A stretch of DNA of 64,000 nucleotides, taken from NCBI GenBank assembly GCA_051294375.1, contig CM119264.1:2534475-2598474 (forward strand). Direction: 5' to 3'. The position numbers and the translations under genes were made by a program. Below the pieces are notes generated by a model. That model was not told the origin of the DNA. It saw only the letters and a list, made by a program, of their open reading frames with translations, and ran no database searches. Below are positions 61,690 through 64,000 of the stretch, piece after piece (the stretch's first letter is position 1; each line of letters starts with the position of its first letter). Source of the DNA: Paraspadella gotoi. Taxonomy: Eukaryota > Chaetognatha.

Positions 61690-62500
61690 TATGACAGAAA
61701 GAAGAGGAATGAGAGTAAAAATAGAAAATTTTGTTCTAATCGCTTAAATTAATCGATTTCCTCTCTAAAGTTTTCGATTGAAGTCGCGGAATAAAATTAT
61801 TTAGGAAATTAAAATGATTTTTTTGAAAAATAAAACTGTAAATATTCTTTAGTTTAGGCAAAGTTAGTGGCCGGATTCTGACTGATATTCTGTAGCGAAA
61901 ACTAGACAAATTTGCTTTTAAGTGCAGACTGGAGAGATATCAAATTCGTTTTCCGTTGGCATCCATTTCGCGTTAATATTCGTGAGTTGGACATTTATTG
62001 GGCGCTCGTTACATCTTTGCATCATTGCGTCACTTTTTTGACTCTCGTGACGTTTCTTCATTGCGTCATTACGTCAAATTCATTGCTTCATCTTATCTTT
62101 TTTGGTAGCGGCGTTTTTTAAAATTATGTTGGTTTGTTAAGTCATGGCGTCAATTTTTTCTCGCGCCATAACGTCATTTCGTCGTTTACTCATTGTGGCA
62201 TAACGTCATTACGGTCCATTTCGTATTCGCGCCCCCTCGTTGCGGGCCATTGGGGATCCTCGTTCTAGTGACGCAATTGATTTTCGCCGTAAAAAAATTC
62301 GATTTGAGTCCGAAGCAAAGAATCGAGAAAAAGTCGAAGTTAATGAAGAGAAAGAGCGGAAGGGAGAGAGAAGAGATAAGAAGGGGGGGTGGGGAGGGGG
62401 GCGTAGGGGGGCGGGGGCGGCGGCGGCCGGCGGCGGCGGCGGGCGGGAGGCGGCGGAGCGTGACGCCCAAAATCGAATCTTTAACGATTTCCAATTTTGC
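61690..62500. other. no gene seen; cluster of ACGTCA motifs and a GC-rich patch
   Basis: Between 62030 and 62215 the hexamer TGACGT or ACGTCA occurs repeatedly (for example in ATTACGTCAAAT and ATAACGTCATT). A GGC/GGG-rich patch lies at 62385-62460. No coding segment is supported. Confidence 0.45.
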
Positions 62501-62526
62501 CATTTAAGCAGAGAAGAGTCGGAAGT

Positions 62527-62528
<2 letters not shown>

Positions 62529-62579
<51 letters not shown>

Positions 62580-62645
62580 CAGAGAGAGAAGAGAGAGAGT
62601 AAGGGAAAGAGAGAGATGGGAGATGACGGCGGGAGAGAGAGAGAG
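62529..62645. repeat. (GA)n microsatellite
   Basis: About 20 GA units followed by interrupted GAGA sequence. Confidence 0.9.
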
Positions 62646-62772
62646 TGGAAAGTATGAAGTTGGAAAAAAAGTGAAGCTGATATGTGAAATAATGAGAAAA
62701 AAAAAGACTGAATGAGATGAAAAAACTGAGATAAACATGGACCTTAATTGATATGATTATAATTATAATTTG

Positions 62773-62886
62773 TAGTTGGGTATTGCATAAGTTCACCCCG
62801 ACTATAAGCATGACACCTTCAGTCGTGACCCGGTGGCTCAGTGAGTAAAGCAAGGTACCGGTTTCAATCCCAACCCGGTACCTATC
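62773..62886 (+). mobile_element. tRNA-derived SINE, internally deleted
   Basis: TGTAGTTGGGTATTGCATAA, TTCACCCCGACTATAAGCAT, GTGACCCGGTGGCTCAGTGA and CGGTTTCAATCCCAACCCGG. The anticodon-arm region (CATCAGCTCATGACC) is missing. It abuts an inverted R2 segment. Confidence 0.75.
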
Positions 62887-63092
62887 TTGCCCTGGCCTTG
62901 ACTTTGGACAGGCCTTGGTGGTTTCAGGCCTCCATCACTCTTACAAGATAATGACATACCATTTTACTGAAAGGAAAGCTGGTCACTCTGTTTGAAAGCT
63001 TGGATGGTCCTGCCATGTTAATTGTAAGAGGGATGAAGGACTCAACCCACCACAGCCAGTCCAAAGTCAGGGGAAAGATAGCTTATTAAATA
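62876..63092. repeat. two R2 segments, inverted then direct
   Basis: 62876-62942 is R2 on minus (its complement contains TGTCATTATCTTGTAAGAG and GATGGAGGCCTGAAACC). 62950-63092 is R2 on plus (GAAAGCTTGGATGGTCCTGC, TTGTAAGAGGGATG, AAAGTCAGGGGAAAGATAGC). R2 therefore occurs joined to the SINE, as a composite element would. Confidence 0.7.
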
Positions 63093-63099
63093 AAAAGAA

Positions 63100-63287
63100 A
63101 AAAAAGGAAAAGAAAAAGAGAAGTAAAGAAAGAGAGTAGGAAAAAACGAGTGAGAGAGAGAGACAGAGAGAGAGACAGAGAGAGAGAAAGAGAGAGAGAA
63201 ACCTTTCCCGGTTCCTCATTAAATTAATCAGTTTCGTCGTTTGATTTGGGTCGAAATGAGAAAGAACCGAAGCGAGAGAGAGAGAGA
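63100..63287. repeat. GA-rich microsatellite leading into a gap
   Basis: GAGAGACAGAGAGA units at 63148-63200 and GAGAGA immediately before the gap. Confidence 0.85.
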
Positions 63288-63607
63288 NNNNNNNNNNNNN
63301 NNNNNNNNNNNNNNNNNNNNNNNNNNNNNNNNNNNNNNNNNNNNNNNNNNNNNNNNNNNNNNNNNNNNNNNNNNNNNNNNNNNNNNNNNNNNNNNNNNNN
63401 NNNNNNNNNNNNNNNNNNNNNNNNNNNNNNNNNNNNNNNNNNNNNNNNNNNNNNNNNNNNNNNNNNNNNNNNNNNNNNNNNNNNNNNNNNNNNNNNNNNN
63501 NNNNNNNNNNNNNNNNNNNNNNNNNNNNNNNNNNNNNNNNNNNNNNNNNNNNNNNNNNNNNNNNNNNNNNNNNNNNNNNNNNNNNNNNNNNNNNNNNNNN
63601 NNNNNNN
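63288..63607. other. assembly gap (320 N)
   Basis: Run of N starting inside a GA repeat. Confidence 0.98.
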
Positions 63608-64000
63608 AAGAAATCAATAAATCAATCAATCAATCAAGGTTTGTTGTTGACTCCTCGTTTCGCGTGGAAGAACCAACTGTGGTCGATCGAACGTAAACGT
63701 CAAAACCCTTTGTTGTTGTTGTCGTTGTTGTTGTGATCCTTGGCCGAAGAGAAAAGGAATGAGAAGGGCGAAGAGTGAGAGGGGGTGATACGAAGAAGGT
63801 CAAGATGTGAAAGGCTCAGAGGATAAGTGAGTCTCACTGACTCTGTTTGGGGCGAGAAGGTCATAGAAGGAATTTCAGAGAAAAATAAATGGAAGATGCG
63901 TTTTCATGCAGTCGTTCATGTCACGAAGGAATCGTTTCTATGTCTCTCTCTCTCTCTCTGTCTCTCTCTCTCTCTCTTTCTGTCTCTCTCTCTCTCTCTC
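63608..64000. other. no gene seen; ends in (CT)n
   Basis: (AATC)n at 63615-63637, (GTT)n at 63711-63733, unremarkable sequence, then CT repeats with GTCT interruptions from 63941 to the window end. Confidence 0.6.

Overview
The window is eukaryotic and almost certainly from an invertebrate animal. Its genes are split by GT-AG introns and separated by AT-rich DNA full of (GA)n, (CT)n, (TATC)n, (ATT)n and (TTTCC)n microsatellites, SINE-like repeats and DNA-transposon remnants. The protein families recognised are calnexin, a secreted V8-like serine protease, a fibrinogen-domain protein, membrane-anchored sulfotransferases and a tyrosine-kinase-fold protein. The exact lineage cannot be told from the sequence. 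There are no bacterial operons, CRISPR arrays or rRNA genes. Most genes were found by translating across introns and small indels, because long open frames here are mainly low-complexity artefacts.

Layout. 0-1.5 kb: the last exons of a V8-like protease (minus), cut by a gap. 2.3-4.1 kb: calnexin (minus), recognisable from lectin domain to cytosolic tail but broken by several one-base shifts. 9.5-15.9 kb: a possible secreted protein on plus, with a leader-like exon, coiled-coil-like exons and then a fibrinogen C-terminal domain. 19.5-24.8 kb: a second, fuller but noisier copy of the V8-like protease (minus), from signal peptide to C-terminus, with a fold-back transposon in one intron. 26-27.3 kb: a coiled-coil exon and a terminal exon (minus), and a death-fold-like exon (plus). 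28-31 kb: mostly assembly gaps. 31.3-38.9 kb: a noncoding 3.8-kb block present twice head to tail. 39.2-39.7 kb: a minisatellite. 41.6-52.3 kb: two tandem paralogues of a four-exon sulfotransferase gene (minus). The second carries a 3.4-kb TIR-bounded insertion and an inverted SINE pair in intron 1. 54.3-54.9 kb: a MITE with long terminal inverted repeats. 57.7-61.6 kb: a multi-exon tyrosine-kinase-like gene (plus) that lacks the catalytic aspartate and is probably a pseudokinase.

Nothing suggests that these genes act as one system. The protease, fibrinogen-domain protein and sulfotransferases are secretory-pathway products, and calnexin is the ER lectin chaperone, but this proximity looks incidental. 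The strongest unusual features are the pseudokinase, the sulfotransferase duplication with its dated insertions, several undescribed repeat families, and pyrimidine microsatellites lying directly before splice acceptors. Much of the window also shows assembly problems: duplicated contig ends beside 25-N gaps, a palindrome, and frameshifts typical of uncorrected long reads. Gene breakage should therefore not be read as pseudogenisation without checking reads.
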